Positions 34,405 to 47,039 are shown, counted from the stretch's first letter. The stretch is 64,000 nt of DNA from Geosiphon pyriformis (GCA_016748015.1 JAAOMT010000384.1:211263-275262), one strand, 5' to 3'. The notes: generated from the letters alone by a model not told the origin. Translations and numbers: made by a program.

Positions 34405-36053
34405 ATATTTTCAGAAGAACCTTTGACAGAAAACCTAGCAAGAAAGCAAAATACAGTTATTGGTGGCATGGCCCTTATGCATGGTGCTGGTGCAATAAAC
34501 CTTTGTATTTACCAAGTGATGAATGCAAATCTTGTCTAATCTACTACAAAGATTGGGAACCAATTAGCTTAATACTTCGAAAAGAACTTAAAAAAGTACA
34601 AAAGACCTTTGAGAATGAACCACCTGAAATCTAATTACTAGTTGTAGAACAAAGAAAATCTTCCCCTGAAGAAAGAAAAGTGGACATTGAAAATCTGTTG
34701 GCTAGAAATAGCCCAGTTATCTCAAAATAAGGTGATATCTCTGGATGAACCCATGTAATACAACACACCATCACCACAAAAGAAACTTATCTCATCCATT
34801 TGAAGCCTTATTAATCCAATAGACACAATGATAAGTTTATTAAGAAAGAGATAAACCAAATGAAAGATCTTGGATTCATACAAGAAACCAAGAGTAAATG
34901 GACTTTCCCAGTTGTAATAGTATCCAAGAAAGATGGAACCCTACACTTCTGTGTTGACTACTGCCAATTAAATGCCATTACTATAAGAGACATATACCCA
35001 CTTCTCAAGATTGATGCAATGCTAAATAAATTCAATGGTGCTGTTTTCTTCTCAACTATTGATTTAACTGCTAAATTCTGGCAAGTAGAAATGGATCCAA
35101 AAAGTAGAAAAAAAACTGCCTTTATCACCAAGTATGGCACCTATGAATTCATAGTCATGCTTTTTGGTCTTACCAATACTCTTTTCACTTTTCAATGCCT
35201 AATAGATAAAGTGTTTGAATCAGTAAAAAAAAACTTTGTTCTGGTTTACTTGGATGATATAATTGTATATTCAAAAATCTGGAATGAACATCTTGAACAT
35301 TTACAAAAGATTTTTGACCTGCTCAGAAATGTTGGCCTTAAAATCAACCCAATCAAATTTTTCTTTGGACACCAATCCACCCAGTTCCTTGGTCATCTTA
35401 TTACAAAAGATGGAATTTTCTCTGACCCAGCCAAAGTTAAAAAAGTTCAGAACATTAGACAACTAATAAATATTCCTAAACTACACTCTTTCTTTGGTTT
35501 GGCCTCTTATTATTGCAAATTTATTAAGAATTTTTCCAAAATTGCCTTTCCTCTCAATTAGCTATTCAGGAAAAATGTCAATTATCACTGGGGCACTCAT
35601 CAACAAAAAGCTTTTGAATTTTTGAAGGAAAAACTTGTTACTGAACCAATTCTCAAACAACCTGATTTGGACCAATCTTTTATCTTCTACACTGATGCAT
35701 TTGGCTATGGACTTGGGTCTGTCCTTTCACAGAAAGATAAAAATGGTAGAGAACATGCCATAGCATATGCCAGTAGATTTCTCATACCAGCAGAAAAGAA
35801 CTATTCAGTTACTGAACAGGAATGCTTAGCAGTAGTTTGGACTACTAGCTACTGGGATCAATATCTTCTTGGTGCAAAATTCTTAGTAGTAACAGATCAT
35901 CAAGTCTTGGTTTGGCTGTACAAAAAAAAGAAGCTGGAACACAAGTGAATAACTCACTGAATACTCTACTTGGATGAATTTGACTATGATATTCAACACC
36001 ACAAAAGAACAAATTATCAAAATGCCAATGCTCTCTCTAGACTTACTATCTAG
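34405..36053 (+). pseudogene. B3 RT and RNase H with upstream linker
   Basis: Linker (CLIYYKDWEPISLILRKELK) and then RT from 34860: MKDLGFIQETKSKWTFPVVI, FSTIDLTAKFWQVEMDP, MLFGLTNTLFTFQ and intact YLDD (VLVYLDDIIVYS, about 35243-35275). RNase H has YTDAFGYGLGSVLSQ, VTEQECLAVVW and VVTDHQVLVWL. It ends ALSRLTI TAG (36051-36053). Stops within the linker and at 35560 (Gln in B5) break it; the RT core itself is open for 233 codons. Confidence 0.85.
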
Positions 36054-36120
36054 TGATAGTACAACTTCTCAAACCAAACCAACTTAATCATTAGTAACTT
36101 CTTCACAAACAAACACAATA

Positions 36121-37400
36121 ATGGACTTGAACAACTACTCTGCCTTAATAGAATTTTTGGGTAAAAGACAATACCCACCTGAATACACTTAACAGCAAAG
36201 AGAACATTTGTGCAAACAATCAAATTTCTATTTGATCCACCAGAACCAATTATACAAAAGAAACAGAAAAGATCTTGACTGCTCTCAGAGAGTCATCAGA
36301 TTTGAAGAAAGAGAAATTGTAATATACAACATGCACACTGACCCATTAGCTGGACACTTTGAAAATACAAAAACAAATTAGAAAACTTTAGCTTGTTATT
36401 ATTGGCCTACCTTGGGAAAAGACATTGCTGAATACATCAAAACCTGTGACATCTGCCAAAAAAAAGGCAAACTCAATCACAAAGAAGATATCCATCTAAT
36501 CTCTGTTGGTCAACCATTTGACAGAATTGGTATAGATGTTGTTGGACCTTTAACAATCACTCCTGATGGCAACAGATATATTATCACAGCTACTGACTAT
36601 CTTACAAAGTGAGTAGAAGCAAGAGCCACCCCAGACCAAACAGCAGTCTCAATAGCCAATTTCATTTATGAAGATATCATTTGCTGTTATGGCTGCCTCA
36701 AAGAACTTTTATCTGATAACTTTGTAAAAAAATGGGAATACATTATAAACTTTCCTCTTTTTATTACCCCTAAACAAATGGCCTAGTGAAACGTTTCAAT
36801 AGAACATTATGTGAAACCCTAGCCAAAACCAGTGAAGAAACAAACTTATAAGACAAAGTACTGCCTTTAGCTTTGTTTGCTTATAGAACTGTGAATCATG
36901 ACATAACAAGTTATGAATCTTTTTATCTGCTCTATGAACACATGGCAACACTACCAATAAAAACTGACATTGAAACAATATCTTTTAAAAAGATCACAAT
37001 AAGAAATTACAAAGACATTTTGCAAAGAAAACTTGGTACCATTCTTGACTCCTTGGTAGAAGCATGAATAATTGCTTTTGAAAAGATAAAACAGTTCCAA
37101 AAAAAGCTTAAGAAAAAGAAAACCTATAAAACACTTTCTTTAAGTATTGGTGACTTGGTACTAGAATACCATTCTGACAGAGACAATGTTTATGGTGATA
37201 AATTTTCTAGCTGGTGGAAAGGACTTTTTATAGTCAACAAAGTTTTGAACAATGGTTCTTATATTCTTTAAGATCAATTCAGAACAATCTTTAATGATCA
37301 TTCTGTTCATGATACATGACTTAAGAAATATTATAAACGATCTGATTGGCTGCCTGTTATAATAATACCAACTCAAATGATCAGCAAAAATCAAGTATAA
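36121..37400 (+). pseudogene. B3 integrase
   Basis: Own ATG at 36121 (MDLNNYSALIEFLGKRQYPP), 67 nt after the RNase H stop and in the +1 frame. The HHCC domain (HTDPLAGHFENT ... CDICQKK) and the first catalytic Asp (IGIDVVGPLTI) are present. About 13 codons around the second Asp (SDRGRTFFSTLVEEL in B5) are deleted or garbled. The third catalytic residue is in LVKRFNRT, where Glu has become Lys. The C-terminal GPF-like motif is altered. Ends KNQV TAA, overlapping ORF3. Inactive. Confidence 0.8.
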
Positions 37401-38085
37401 ATAAATGCACTATTCCCAAAATAGAGGTATCTTCAATTGACATGAACAATTATTTTTTGGATCAAAACATTCAAAATGTCTTCTATACTCTTCATGAGTA
37501 TTGGATCAAAAACTATCCAAATGCTACTCTGACTATTGGAAAACAAACCACCATAACTAATAACAATAGAACACATACTGTTATTAGACCAAAGAAAACT
37601 ACTACCAGAAGAGAAAGAATTGGTAGTAAAATGGATAAATATCTGTTGGAAAGTATAACAGCAGTTATACTTTCACCTTCCAACACAATTGGAAAAACAC
37701 TTCAAAAAATTTTATCTATAGACAAAAACTTGTCAATTAGAACTCTATGGTCACCTTGGTAAAATCATAAAGAATATAAAACTCATGAAGAAAACAACTT
37801 CAGAAATACAGACAGAAATTTTGGGCATTATATGGTTAGATGTCTCAAGAGTTTTAATTATTGCTAAAAGAGCCAAAACTTTAATACAAAGATTTAGTCT
37901 CTTGAATACAAAACTTATTTTGCCAAGTGTTATATACTTTATTCACAAAAGACTTTAACAAACTAGTTAGCTTTGAGTTAGATAAAACCCTTCCAATAGA
38001 TTACATCATAAATAGCTTGATTTTATCAAAGCTCAATCTCTTTGGAGAGGATAATGTTATGGTTGAAACTTATACTTCTTATTAA
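37346..38085 (+). pseudogene. B3 ORF3 (unknown protein)
   Basis: Same unknown protein as 60037-60789. Open from 37346 to 37762 (SINKCTIPKIEVSSIDMNNY ... PKKTTTRRERIGSKMDKYLL), then a frameshift near 37745 and further homologous sequence to TYTSY TAA at 38083-38085, inside the LTR. The first ATG of the frame gives MNNYFLDQNIQN. Confidence 0.7.
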
Positions 38086-38694
38086 TTATCACATGTATTA
38101 GCCACTGATGTCACATAAATTAGCCACACTATTTTTAGAAAGTGATTATTGACCACTTTTGACAGCTATATAAGCAATAAATCTCTTAGCTGTAGAAAAA
38201 TATGAAAAAATAAAAAAATCAAGGAAATAAAATAAATAAAATAACAACTTTCATCTCAATTATTCTCTTATCACTAAATTTCTCTTTCCCTATCTTCAAG
38301 TATCTAAACATCTTGAGATAAAAGATCACTTGTTGGTTATTTTTTATCCTTTTTCTGAAATGTGTAATTGCAACATTTGAAGATTATTGAATAAAACATA
38401 ACTGAAGAGTACATTTGATACCTGATATTGAATTCTAAGAGTGTTGACATGAGACATAAAATTATACCAGGCATGATCATTTGTTGACAGTACAGACTAT
38501 TCTTCTATCTTCAGATTCCCTGGTTATCTTTTGAAAAGCATAGCAACTGAAATATTTTATGAGACTGATTTCACACATTAAATCCATACTTATTTAATTT
38601 GTTCTTTAAAGTTGAATTCTCTTTGATTTCTTTCATTACTCTACAATTCTGTTTTCCCTTGCTATTTGTTAGCTTGTTATTCCAACCTGTAACA
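38055..38694 (+). repeat. B3 3' LTR (640 bp)
   Basis: TGTTATGGTTGAAAC ... CCTGTAACA. A purine-rich TTTGGAGAGGATAA precedes it and is the likely polypurine tract. It has one unit of the 12-bp minisatellite (38144-38155). Confidence 0.9.
38167..38173 (+). promoter_or_regulatory. B3 LTR TATA box
   Basis: TATATAA between TAGC-type direct repeats (GACAGC ... TTAGCTGTAG). Confidence 0.5.
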
Positions 38695-38865
38695 ATATAT
38701 TAAGTAGCAAAGATAGTGCTAGTGTGTAGTTAGAGCTTTCTATTTGTGATTAGCCACATCTTGTGATTTTGTATTATTGGGTAAACTGGCTTTATAAAAA
38801 TGCCACACTACTGTGGACATAACTAATAAATGACTGGTGTGGCTACACATTAACAAAAAAAAAAA
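38695..38865 (+). mobile_element. H4: 3' tail of an ORF1-only element
   Basis: The last codons of the H protein (AKIVLV-like, ending GTGTAG), the tail hairpin CCACACTACTGTGG (38803-38816), ACTAATAAA and an 11-nt A run at 38855-38865. The rest of the element lies beyond the B3 insertion and is not seen. Confidence 0.8.
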
Positions 38866-40965
38866 GTAGTTTTGCCATTTCATTAATCTGTTGTTTCAAT
38901 TTATTAATTTCAGCCTTCTATGGCTGGTCTGGATTTTTTTTTGTTGGTCTTTTTTGTTATTTACTTGTAAACCAGCTTTTTGAAACTCATTTAGATTTGC
39001 ATTGTTCTTATTATTAGAAGGGTCTAGTGCTGCTATTTCAGCATATAATCTTCCTTCAAATGCCTTGATGAGTTCTTCTGGTACATTCTTTTTAACATAC
39101 AACTTGGCCAATTGTATGTTGTTGGTAACTTTCTTGGTATTCTCCTCCTTTTTTTTAAGCAAAGTAGGGTATTTTGAGACCAAGTGTCTTATTTGATAAC
39201 AAAAATAGCACCTTTTAGCATCAGTAGGCACTCAATAAACCAATGTGTTCCTAATTATTAAGAGCTTATTGGTAGCATTGTAATGGCTGGTTTTACTATC
39301 AAACCTTATATAAACACAGTCTATTTTGATGTAGTTTTTGCTAGTTCTTGGAATAAAGCAGAATTGAACTTTGATTTGATCCAAGATGATATTCAGATAG
39401 TGAACAGTACAGTTTTATAATAGGCTAATAAGCTTAGCTTTCCAGATTTTTCTTTGTTTAATAATCTTTTGGGTTTTTATTATTAGATAAATTCTAACTG
39501 CATCTTTTTTGATCAGAGTTGATCATTGATTCACAGCTCTAGTTGCTTCTTTTTGGTTGGTAAACTCAACTACTGCTGACTGCCATTTTCCAGCCACTTT
39601 GATTTAGATCTTTTTAACCTCCCTAAATTCTTTTATGGCAGTTCCAACTTCTTTGTCAAAAATACTTAAGAGAATATTTTTAACCAGAATCTTCCTTTGA
39701 CCAGCCATTTGGTTGGCAATGCCATCAGTTGCCATCAAGAATAATTTAATTTTCATATCTACCAAGATTTTTCTAGCTTGATTTTTTCTAGCAATTTGGG
39801 AGAAATTTATTCGAATTTCTTGGTTTTTCATTATTACAGCTCCTAAAAGGTAACTGATATCTCCCAACAGATTGTAAATCCACCCCACCTTTTTTTCTAT
39901 GGTTTTTTCTGGTATGTCTAATATCTGCACAAACAAAACATGTCTCTTGGTGCCATAAACAACAGTTCTTCATCCTTCTTCTTGGTTTGCTTCTATAGAC
40001 ATGGCATTTTTTACAAATAATTTGTTATCTTTTTAGCCTGGGCTTGGACTTGGCACTCTGCTTGAAAGACCTGATTCAGAGTTTTTCATATCTTCTGTAG
40101 TCTCTTCTGAATCGGCCATATTTTTGTTTGTTTCAAATAGATTGTCTATTTGTTTATCAAATTTCTCTGCAAATTTTTCTTTGTTAATCTTGTCCAAAAT
40201 CTCAAAATTGCATTTTTTCAGAGCTGCTTCAATCTGTGCTGCTTTTTTAGCATCTTCAATAGACAGTTTGGATGGTCTATTTAATTTTTTTAGGGACTTT
40301 GAGGCCCTTTTTTCACCAGTTCAAACTTCCATTTGAAATTTATTACTGTTTTTCTTTTTGTTGAACATTAGTTGCAAAACAAAATTGTTGGTTTGGTCTG
40401 TTGTTTTATCAGTAAGTTTCTTTTTAATGACCTGGTTGAATCTCTTTGTTAAGCCTTTTACACTTATTTTTCTTAAGTGTCTGTATTTTTTGTTGGATTT
40501 TTCTTTTAGTCTGTTGCTTATTATTAAAAAAAAGTCACTTACTCTCCAATATAGAGCTGTTCTTTTTGATGTATTGGCAATTCTAAAGGGTGTGTTGTCT
40601 CCACTGCTTGTGTTTACACTTCCAATTATCTCACTGTTATGTTCAAACCTAAATGGAGGTGTTATAGGTCTTGAATTTTCAAATGGTATTGGATTTAATA
40701 CAATTGTATTAATTTCTCTCTTCTATGTATTGATAGTGAAATTTTTTTCCACTTGGTTTTTACAATTGGTAATATTTTTGCTTGTGTTTTTGTTTATAAC
40801 TGTTGTTACTTCACTATTAGTATTGTTGTCAGACATTTTTAAGTCTGTTTTAATAATAAAGTGTACTATAATTAAAGATATTTTTTTGCAAAAAAACTAA
40901 TTTTCTAAATTTGAGGCATAGTAAATATTGTGATAGCAGACAAAGAAAGAAAAAAAATTCTTTTT
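38866..40965 (-). mobile_element. LINE L4: 5' UTR and ORF1, 3' part missing
   Basis: Antisense, heavily mutated. The 5' end near 40960 has the shared AAGAAAGAGA-type leader. It is cut at 38866 by H4, inside ORF1 after the region matching INEMAKLL. Confidence 0.85.
38870..40838 (-). pseudogene. L4 ORF1
   Basis: The only LINE copy here with an ATG at the ORF1 start (complement 40836-40838, MSDNNTNSEVTT). Recognisable parts: FVQILDIPEKTIEKKVGWIY and the RRM-like VLVKNILLSIFDKEVGTAIK (39936-39604), and the knuckle CYFCYQIRHLVSKYP (39231 on), whose last Cys is replaced by Tyr. Numerous stops and frameshifts. Confidence 0.75.
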
Positions 40966-41276
40966 TCTAACAAATAATATTTTATTCCAAGATGTTCAAA
41001 TACTTAAAGATAGGAAAAGGAAAATTAGCAATAAAAGAATAATTGAGATGAAAGTTGTTATTTTATTTATTTTCTTTCTTTGATTCTTATATGCTTTTCT
41101 ATAGCTAAGAGATTTATTGCTTATATAGCTATCAAAAGTGGTCAATAATCAGATCAACAACTAGATTAATGATTAGGTCAATAATTACTATCTAAAAGTA
41201 GAATGGCTAATTATATGACATCAGTGGTTAATACATGTAATAATTAATAAGAAATATAGGTTTCAACTGTAATAAT
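40966..41276 (-). repeat. Family B LTR fragment
   Basis: Antisense LTR 5' part, from the terminal TATTACAGTTGAAACC at 41276 past the minisatellite (41140-41187), the TATA region and the CAACTTTCATCTCAAT block, ending near 40966 at the 5' end of L4. Confidence 0.75.
41140..41187 (-). repeat. LTR 12-bp minisatellite, 4 units
   Basis: Read on the minus strand: AATTATTGACCT, AATCATTAATCT, AGTTGTTGATCT, GATTATTGACCA. Confidence 0.7.
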
Positions 41277-41295
41277 ATAATTTAGTAGTTGATTG

Positions 41296-43414
41296 ACCAC
41301 TTTGTTTTCTTTTTTTTTTCTACTGTTACTTCAAGTTTGGCAGCCATAGCATTCAGTAATTTAATTTCAGTCTTCCATGGCTGGTTTGCTTCTTTTTTTT
41401 GTTGGTCTTTTTTGTTGTTTATTTGTAAACCAGCTTTTTAAGAACCACTTGGGTTTGCATTGTTCCTATTATTAAATAGATTTAGTTCTGCCATTTCAGC
41501 ATATGATCTTCCTCCAAAGGCCTTGATGAGTTCTTCTGGTACATTTTTTCTGACATACAACTTGGCTAATTATATGTTGTTAGTAACTTTCTTGGTATTC
41601 TCCTTCTTTTTTTTAAGTAAAATAAGACATTTTAAGACTAAATGTTCTATTTGATAACAAAAATAACACTTTTTAGCATTAGTAAGTACTCAGTAAACCA
41701 ATATGTCTCTGATTACCAAGGGCTTATTGATAGCATTATAATGACTGGCTTCACTATCAAATCCTATATAAACACAGTCTATTCTAATGTAATTCTTGCT
41801 AGTTCTTGGAATAAAGCAGAATCAGACTTTGATTTGATTCAGAGTAGTGCTTAGATAGTGGACAATACAATTTTGTGGTAAGCCAACAAGCTTAGCTTTC
41901 CAGGTTTTTCTCTGTTCAATGATTTTTTAGATTTCTATCATTGAGTATATTCTAACTGCATTTTTTCTGATCAAAATCGATTATTGGTTTACAGTTCTAG
42001 TTGTCCTTTCTTGGTTGTTAAATTCAACTACTACTGACTGCCATTTTCCAGTCACTTTGGTTTGGACTTTTTTAACCTTTCCAAATTCTTTCATGGCAGC
42101 TCCAACTTCTCTGTCAGAAATACCTAAGAGAATATCTCTAACCAGAATCTTTTTTTGACCAGCCATTTGGTTAACAATGTTATCAGTTGCCATCAAGAAT
42201 AATTCAATTTTTATATCTGCTAGGATCTTTCTAGCTTGATCTTTTTTAGCAATTTGGAAGAAGTCTATTTAAATTTCCTGGTTTTTTATCATCACAGCTC
42301 TTAAGAGGTAATTGACATTCCCTAACAGATTGTAAATCCATCCCATCTTTTTCTCATGTTTTTTTTTGGTATGTCCAATATCTGTACAAAAAGCACATAT
42401 CTCTTGGTTCTATAAACAACAATTCTTTATCTTTTTTCTTGATTTGCTTCCATAGACATGGTATTTTTTTCAAATGATTTGCTACTCTATTGGCCTGAAC
42501 TTGGACTTGACACTCTGCTTAAAAGACTTGATTCAGAGTTTTTCATGTCTTTTACAGTTTCTTTTAGATTGGCCATATCTTTGTTTATTTCAAATGAATT
42601 GTTCATTTGCTTATCAAATTTCTCTACAGATTTTCATTTGTTAATCTTATCCAAAATCTCAGAATTGCATTTTTTCAAAGCTGCTTTGATCTGTGCTGTT
42701 CTTCTAATATCTTCCTTGGGCAATTTGGATAGTCTATTCAATTTCTTTAAGAACTTTGAGGCCCCCTTTTTACCAGTTCAAGCTTCTATTTGAAACTTAT
42801 TATTGTTTCCTTTTTTGTTAAACATTGGCTGCAAGACAAAATTGTCAGTTTGGTTTGTTGTTTTATCAATAAGTTTTTCTTCAATGACTTGGTTAAATTT
42901 CTTTGTTAAGCCTTTTATACTTATTTTTTTTAAATGTCTGTATTTTTTGTTGGGTTTTTTTTCTAGTCTATTGCCTATTAGTGAAAAAAAATCAGCCACT
43001 TTCTAATGTAAAGCTGTTTTTTTTGATATATTAGCAATTCTAAAAAGTGTGTTATCTCCACTACTTGTATTTACACTTCTAATTGTCCCACTGCAATGTT
43101 CAAACCTAAATGCAGATGTTATAGGTCTTGTATTTTCAAATGTTGCTGGGTTTGGTATGATTGTGTTATTTTTTTCTTTTTTTATATTAACAGTGAAATT
43201 TTTTTCCATTTGGTTTTTATAATTGGTGGTATTTTTGTTTGTACTTCTGTTTGTGACTGTTGTTACTTTACTATTAGTATTGTTATCAGACACTTTTAAG
43301 TCTGTTATAATAATAAAGTGCACTATAATTAAAAATATTTTTTTGCAAAAAAACTAATTTTCTAAATTTGAGACATAATAAATAATATAGTAACAAACAA
43401 AAAGAGAAAAAAGT
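41296..43414 (-). mobile_element. LINE L5: 5' UTR and ORF1, 3' part missing
   Basis: Second degenerate antisense LINE copy, with its 5' end near 43410 and broken off near 41296 in the KLGVTVEK region of ORF1. It also lacks a short segment around the RQQINEMAK region. Confidence 0.8.
41300..43292 (-). pseudogene. L5 ORF1
   Basis: The start position is GTG. Visible parts: VTNRSTNKNTTNYKNQMEKN near the start, KKYRHLKKISIKGLTKKFNQ (42999-42778), VRDILLGISDREVGAAMKEF (42196-41981) and a worn knuckle region near 41640-41690. Many stops; a fossil. Confidence 0.75.
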
Positions 43415-45240
43415 TTTTTCCTCTACCAATTTTTTCTTTTCTGGTAGTGGTTTTCTTTGGTTAATAACAGTATGTATTCTACTGTTATTAGTTATAGTAG
43501 TCTGTTTTCTAATAATTAGGATAGTATTTGGATAATTTTTGATCCAATACTCATGGAGAGTATAAAAAGCATTTTGAATGTTTTAATTCAGAAAATAATT
43601 GTTCATGTAATTGAAAATACTTCTGTTTTGGGAATGATACATTTATTTATACCTGATTTTTGCTAATCATTTGGGTCAGTATTACTACAACAAATAACCA
43701 ATTTGATTATTTGTAATATTTTTTGAGTCATGTACTATGAACAAAATAATTATTAAAAATTGTTTCATATTAATCTTTTAAGATATAAAAATTATTATTC
43801 AAAACTTTGTTGACTATAAAAAGTTCTTTCTACTGGCTAGAAAACTTATTACTATTGATATTGTCTCTGTCTGAGCAATATTTCAAAACTAAGTTATTAA
43901 CACTTAAGAAAAGTATTTTATAGGTTTTCTTTTTTTTAAGCTTTTTTTAAAACAGTTTTATCTTTTCAAAGACAATTATTTGTGCTTCTATCAAGGAGTC
44001 AAAAATGGTACCAAGTCTTCTTTGCAAAATGTTTTTGTAATTTCTTATTGTGATTTCTGTAAAAAGTATTGTTTCAATATTAGTTTTTATTAATAGAGTT
44101 GCTATTTACTTATAAAACAGATAAAAAAATTCATAACTTGTTATGTCATAATTCACAGTCCTATAAGCAAACAAGATTGAAGACAATACTTTGTCTCATA
44201 AGTTTGTTTTTTTATTGGTTTTGGCTAATGTTTTATATAGTGTTTTGTTAAAATATTCTATTAAGCCATTTGTTTAAGAGTGGTAAGGAGAAGAAAATTT
44301 ATAACATATTCCTATTTTTCTACAAAGTTTTTCAATTAGTGTACTAAAAAAAGCTCTTTTTCTATCAAATAAAAGTTTTTTGGTACAGCCATGATGACAA
44401 ATGATATCTTTATAAATGAAATTGGCTATTAAGACTACTATTTGGTCTGAAGTGGCTCTTGCTTCTATTCACTTTGTAAGATAGTTGGTAACTGTAATAA
44501 TATATTTGTTGCCATTAAGAATTATTGTTAAAGTTTAACAATATCTATACCAATTCTGTTAAATAATTGACTAACAGAGATTGGATGAATATTTTTTTTA
44601 TAATTGGGGGGTTTTTTTTTTGGCAGATATCACAAATTTTGATGTATTTAGCAATGTTTTTCTCCAAAATAGACCAATAATAGCAAGCTAAGATTTTTTG
44701 AATTGTTTTTTTTTTTCAAGTGTCTAGCTAATGAATTAGTATGCATGTTATAAATCACAATTTCTCTTTCTTCAAATTTAATAACTCTTTGGAGGTGGTC
44801 AGAATCTTTTATAAAGTTGGTTTTGGCAAATCAAATTTCTATTTGATTGTTTATACAAATGTTCTCTTTGTTATCAAGTGTAATCTGGTAGATATTGTTT
44901 TTTACTCAGAAATTCTATTAGTACAGAGTAGTTATTTAAGTCTATTATCATGTTTGGTTAAGGAAGAGTTACTAATAATTAAGTTAATTTGGTTTATAAA
45001 AGTTGTACTATCACTGGATGATAAGTCTGAAAAGAGCATCAGCATTTTGATGATTTGTTTCTTTGCAATGTTGAATGTCATAGTTGAATTCATTCAAGTA
45101 GAGTATTCAATGAGTTATTTTTTTGTGTTTTAGCTTCTTTTTGTTGCATAACCAAACCAAAGTTTAATGATCTGTTATTACTAAAAATTTTACATCAAGA
45201 AAATATTTATTCCAGTAATTAGTAGTCCAAACTACTGCTT
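43415..45240 (-). mobile_element. Ty3/gypsy remnant B4 (RNase H end, integrase, ORF3)
   Basis: Strongly decayed antisense family B copy. ORF3 remnant at 43430-43680, integrase at 43720-44950 (cysteine/His region and NHDIT-type segment recognisable, almost no open frame), spacer and RNase H end at 44960-45240. The L5 5' end and the H3 T run bound it. It retains the family spacer between RNase H and integrase, with TAA in the integrase frame. Confidence 0.75.
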
Positions 45241-45998
45241 TTTTTTATTAACATGTAGACACACTGATTGTTTATTAGTTTGTCTAACAATATAGTTGGC
45301 ACTTTCATAAAGCCAGCTTACCCAATAATACAATATCACAAGATACAGTTAACTATAAGTGAAAAGCTCGAACTACATGCTAATACTATCTTTGCAATCT
45401 AATATATTAAACAAATCTAATTTATATATCTTACTCATAATGCAAACAAGCTTATAATTACTCTTAACAAGACCACTCATCTATTAGCAATCTAATTAAG
45501 ATTAGATTTGATACCAGAAGATTAACTCTTCCATAATTCTATTATTGTATCAAATGTATCATTATAGACTGAGAAATTTTTATTATCATTATCATTATCA
45601 TCATCATCATTATTATCATCATTATTATTATCATCATTATTCATGTCTTTATCTTCAGATATATTAATAAAGCAAACTTTCTTACTTCTTTTCCTAAGAT
45701 CCATCATTTTTTTTGCAGCAAAAAAGCCATAGTACTAACAGTTTTAATTTGGGTTGCTATTCCAATCACACTTTTCTTCAATGTCTCCATTACAACAGGC
45801 AAAGTAGACAGTAATTTAGTAACCAATACAACCAGAAAGCCTATAGACTCAACTAAAGATTTTATTATAAAAGACAGTTCACCAAAATGGGTTTCCAGAA
45901 AAGCCAATTTAGCATTAACAACAGCATCCAAAACAGAGGAAACAACAGACAACAGAGGTGTTAAAGCTTTAAAGGGGCACCAAAAACTGGATCCACAT
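45241..45998 (-). mobile_element. ORF1-only element H3, 5'-truncated
   Basis: The T run at 45241 and tail (hairpin 45284-45299) are followed by the acidic segment DNDNKNFSVYNDTFDTIIEL (45707-45522) and the helical region LGELSFIIKSLVESIGFLVV-like (45952-45704) of the H protein. The 5' end stops near 45998, where A2 starts. Confidence 0.8.
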
Positions 45999-46154
45999 TG
46001 TTATTCATAAAGAAAATATATAAAAGAAAATAGTAGAAAAACAGATAAACCAATAAAAAAGTAGTAGTTAATACATTATTACTTATAGAATATAGGAAGT
46101 ATATTAGCATATAAATTAGCCAATCAGAAGTAGCTGTAGTAAATATGGAATTTT

Positions 46155-46273
46155 AGAATTTCTCTCAAAGGAATTGCAGGATTCCAGAAATTTCAGAAAT
46201 TTCATATAAGAAATTGCAGAATTTCAGAATTTCAGAATTCCTCTCAAAAGAATTGCAGAATTCCAGAAATTCC
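46155..46273 (+). repeat. 40-bp direct duplication of palindromic GAA/TTC words
   Basis: Unit 1 at 46155-46194 and unit 2 at 46234-46273 both start AGAATT, contain CTCTCAAA and AATTGCAG, and end CCAGAAATT. The DNA between them repeats GAAATTTC and CAGAATTTC. Confidence 0.75.
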
Positions 46274-46320
46274 AGGATTCCTAGTGTAAAAAATTGAAGA
46301 ATTGAGGAATCTTAATTATG

Positions 46321-46329
46321 TATATATAG
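46321..46329 (+). promoter_or_regulatory. A2 LTR TATA box
   Basis: TATATATAG in an AT-rich context, about 50 bp after the GAA/TTC repeats; the likely core promoter. Confidence 0.4.
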
Positions 46330-46949
46330 TGGTAGTATTAGAAGTAGAAAAGGCAGATCTCTCAGTTTAGATTTGATCTAAGCAACTTTTCTATTTACAA
46401 ACATCAATAAATAATTATTCACTATCTTAATCTATTCTTCACTATCAACATTTTATGTTGATAGTAATTGATACTTAATTACACTGGAACAATAGCTCTT
46501 GATCACAGCTATCGATAAGATACTAATATTTATTGTCTTGACTAAACTTCTTTATTTTATTTTTTTATTTTTTATTTTTTATTTTTTTTATTTTGTTATT
46601 ATGTACAAATTGATTAAAAGATTAAAACACTGAGTTATTGACATCACAAATAGTCTGGTAAAAGACCCAGAAATAAGGGTAGAATTATATATATATTAAC
46701 AGATAGCTTACCAGAAAGACACAACTGCCAGAATAAAACTGGTTACCAAGCTAAGAAAAAAATTAGACAGAATTGTGATTCCAGGAAGCTACAACAAAAT
46801 CACAATTGAATCTTTGTCTATTATACAAAAGACTCAACCAAAACTTTCAAACAAACAATTTTCAGATATTACCAATGTTATCAAGTAAATTAGCACCAAG
46901 TTATGGGTTTGTTATTTGATTTGAGACTCCAATAATCATTTGTAATATT

Positions 46950-46967
46950 TGGTGCTTCCTGTGAAGT
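46950..46967 (+). other. A2 primer-binding site
   Basis: TGGTGCTTCCTGTGAAGT, after a TT spacer as in A1. Confidence 0.55.
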
Positions 46968-47039
46968 ATAATTTTACAGAGAACCAGTACCAACAACAAT
47001 TATTCAAAAGTGGCAAAATTAGAAATAATAGAGACAAAC

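Larger units (their letters stand above)
34405..38694 (+). mobile_element. Ty3/gypsy element B3 (3' part)
   Basis: Starts inside the post-protease region (RRTFDRKPSKKAKYSYW) and continues through RT, RNase H, integrase, ORF3 and the 3' LTR. The 5' part is missing. The LTR is followed by ATATA inside an H-type tail, so the element had inserted into H4. Confidence 0.9.
45999..46947 (+). repeat. A2 5' LTR (about 950 bp, start tentative)
   Basis: Its end is fixed by TGTAATA followed by TT and the primer site, as in A1. The start at TGTTATTC (45999) is a guess from the terminal motif and the end of H3. It contains a 40-bp duplication rich in GAAATTTC-like words, a TATA box and an ATTTTTT-rich run at 46550-46600. 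No ORF. Confidence 0.5.

Noticed and set aside
45601-45660. ATT/ATC triplet run as an independent microsatellite of interest
   Set aside because: It is the antisense of the acidic Asp/Asn tract of the H3 protein, shared with H1 and H2.
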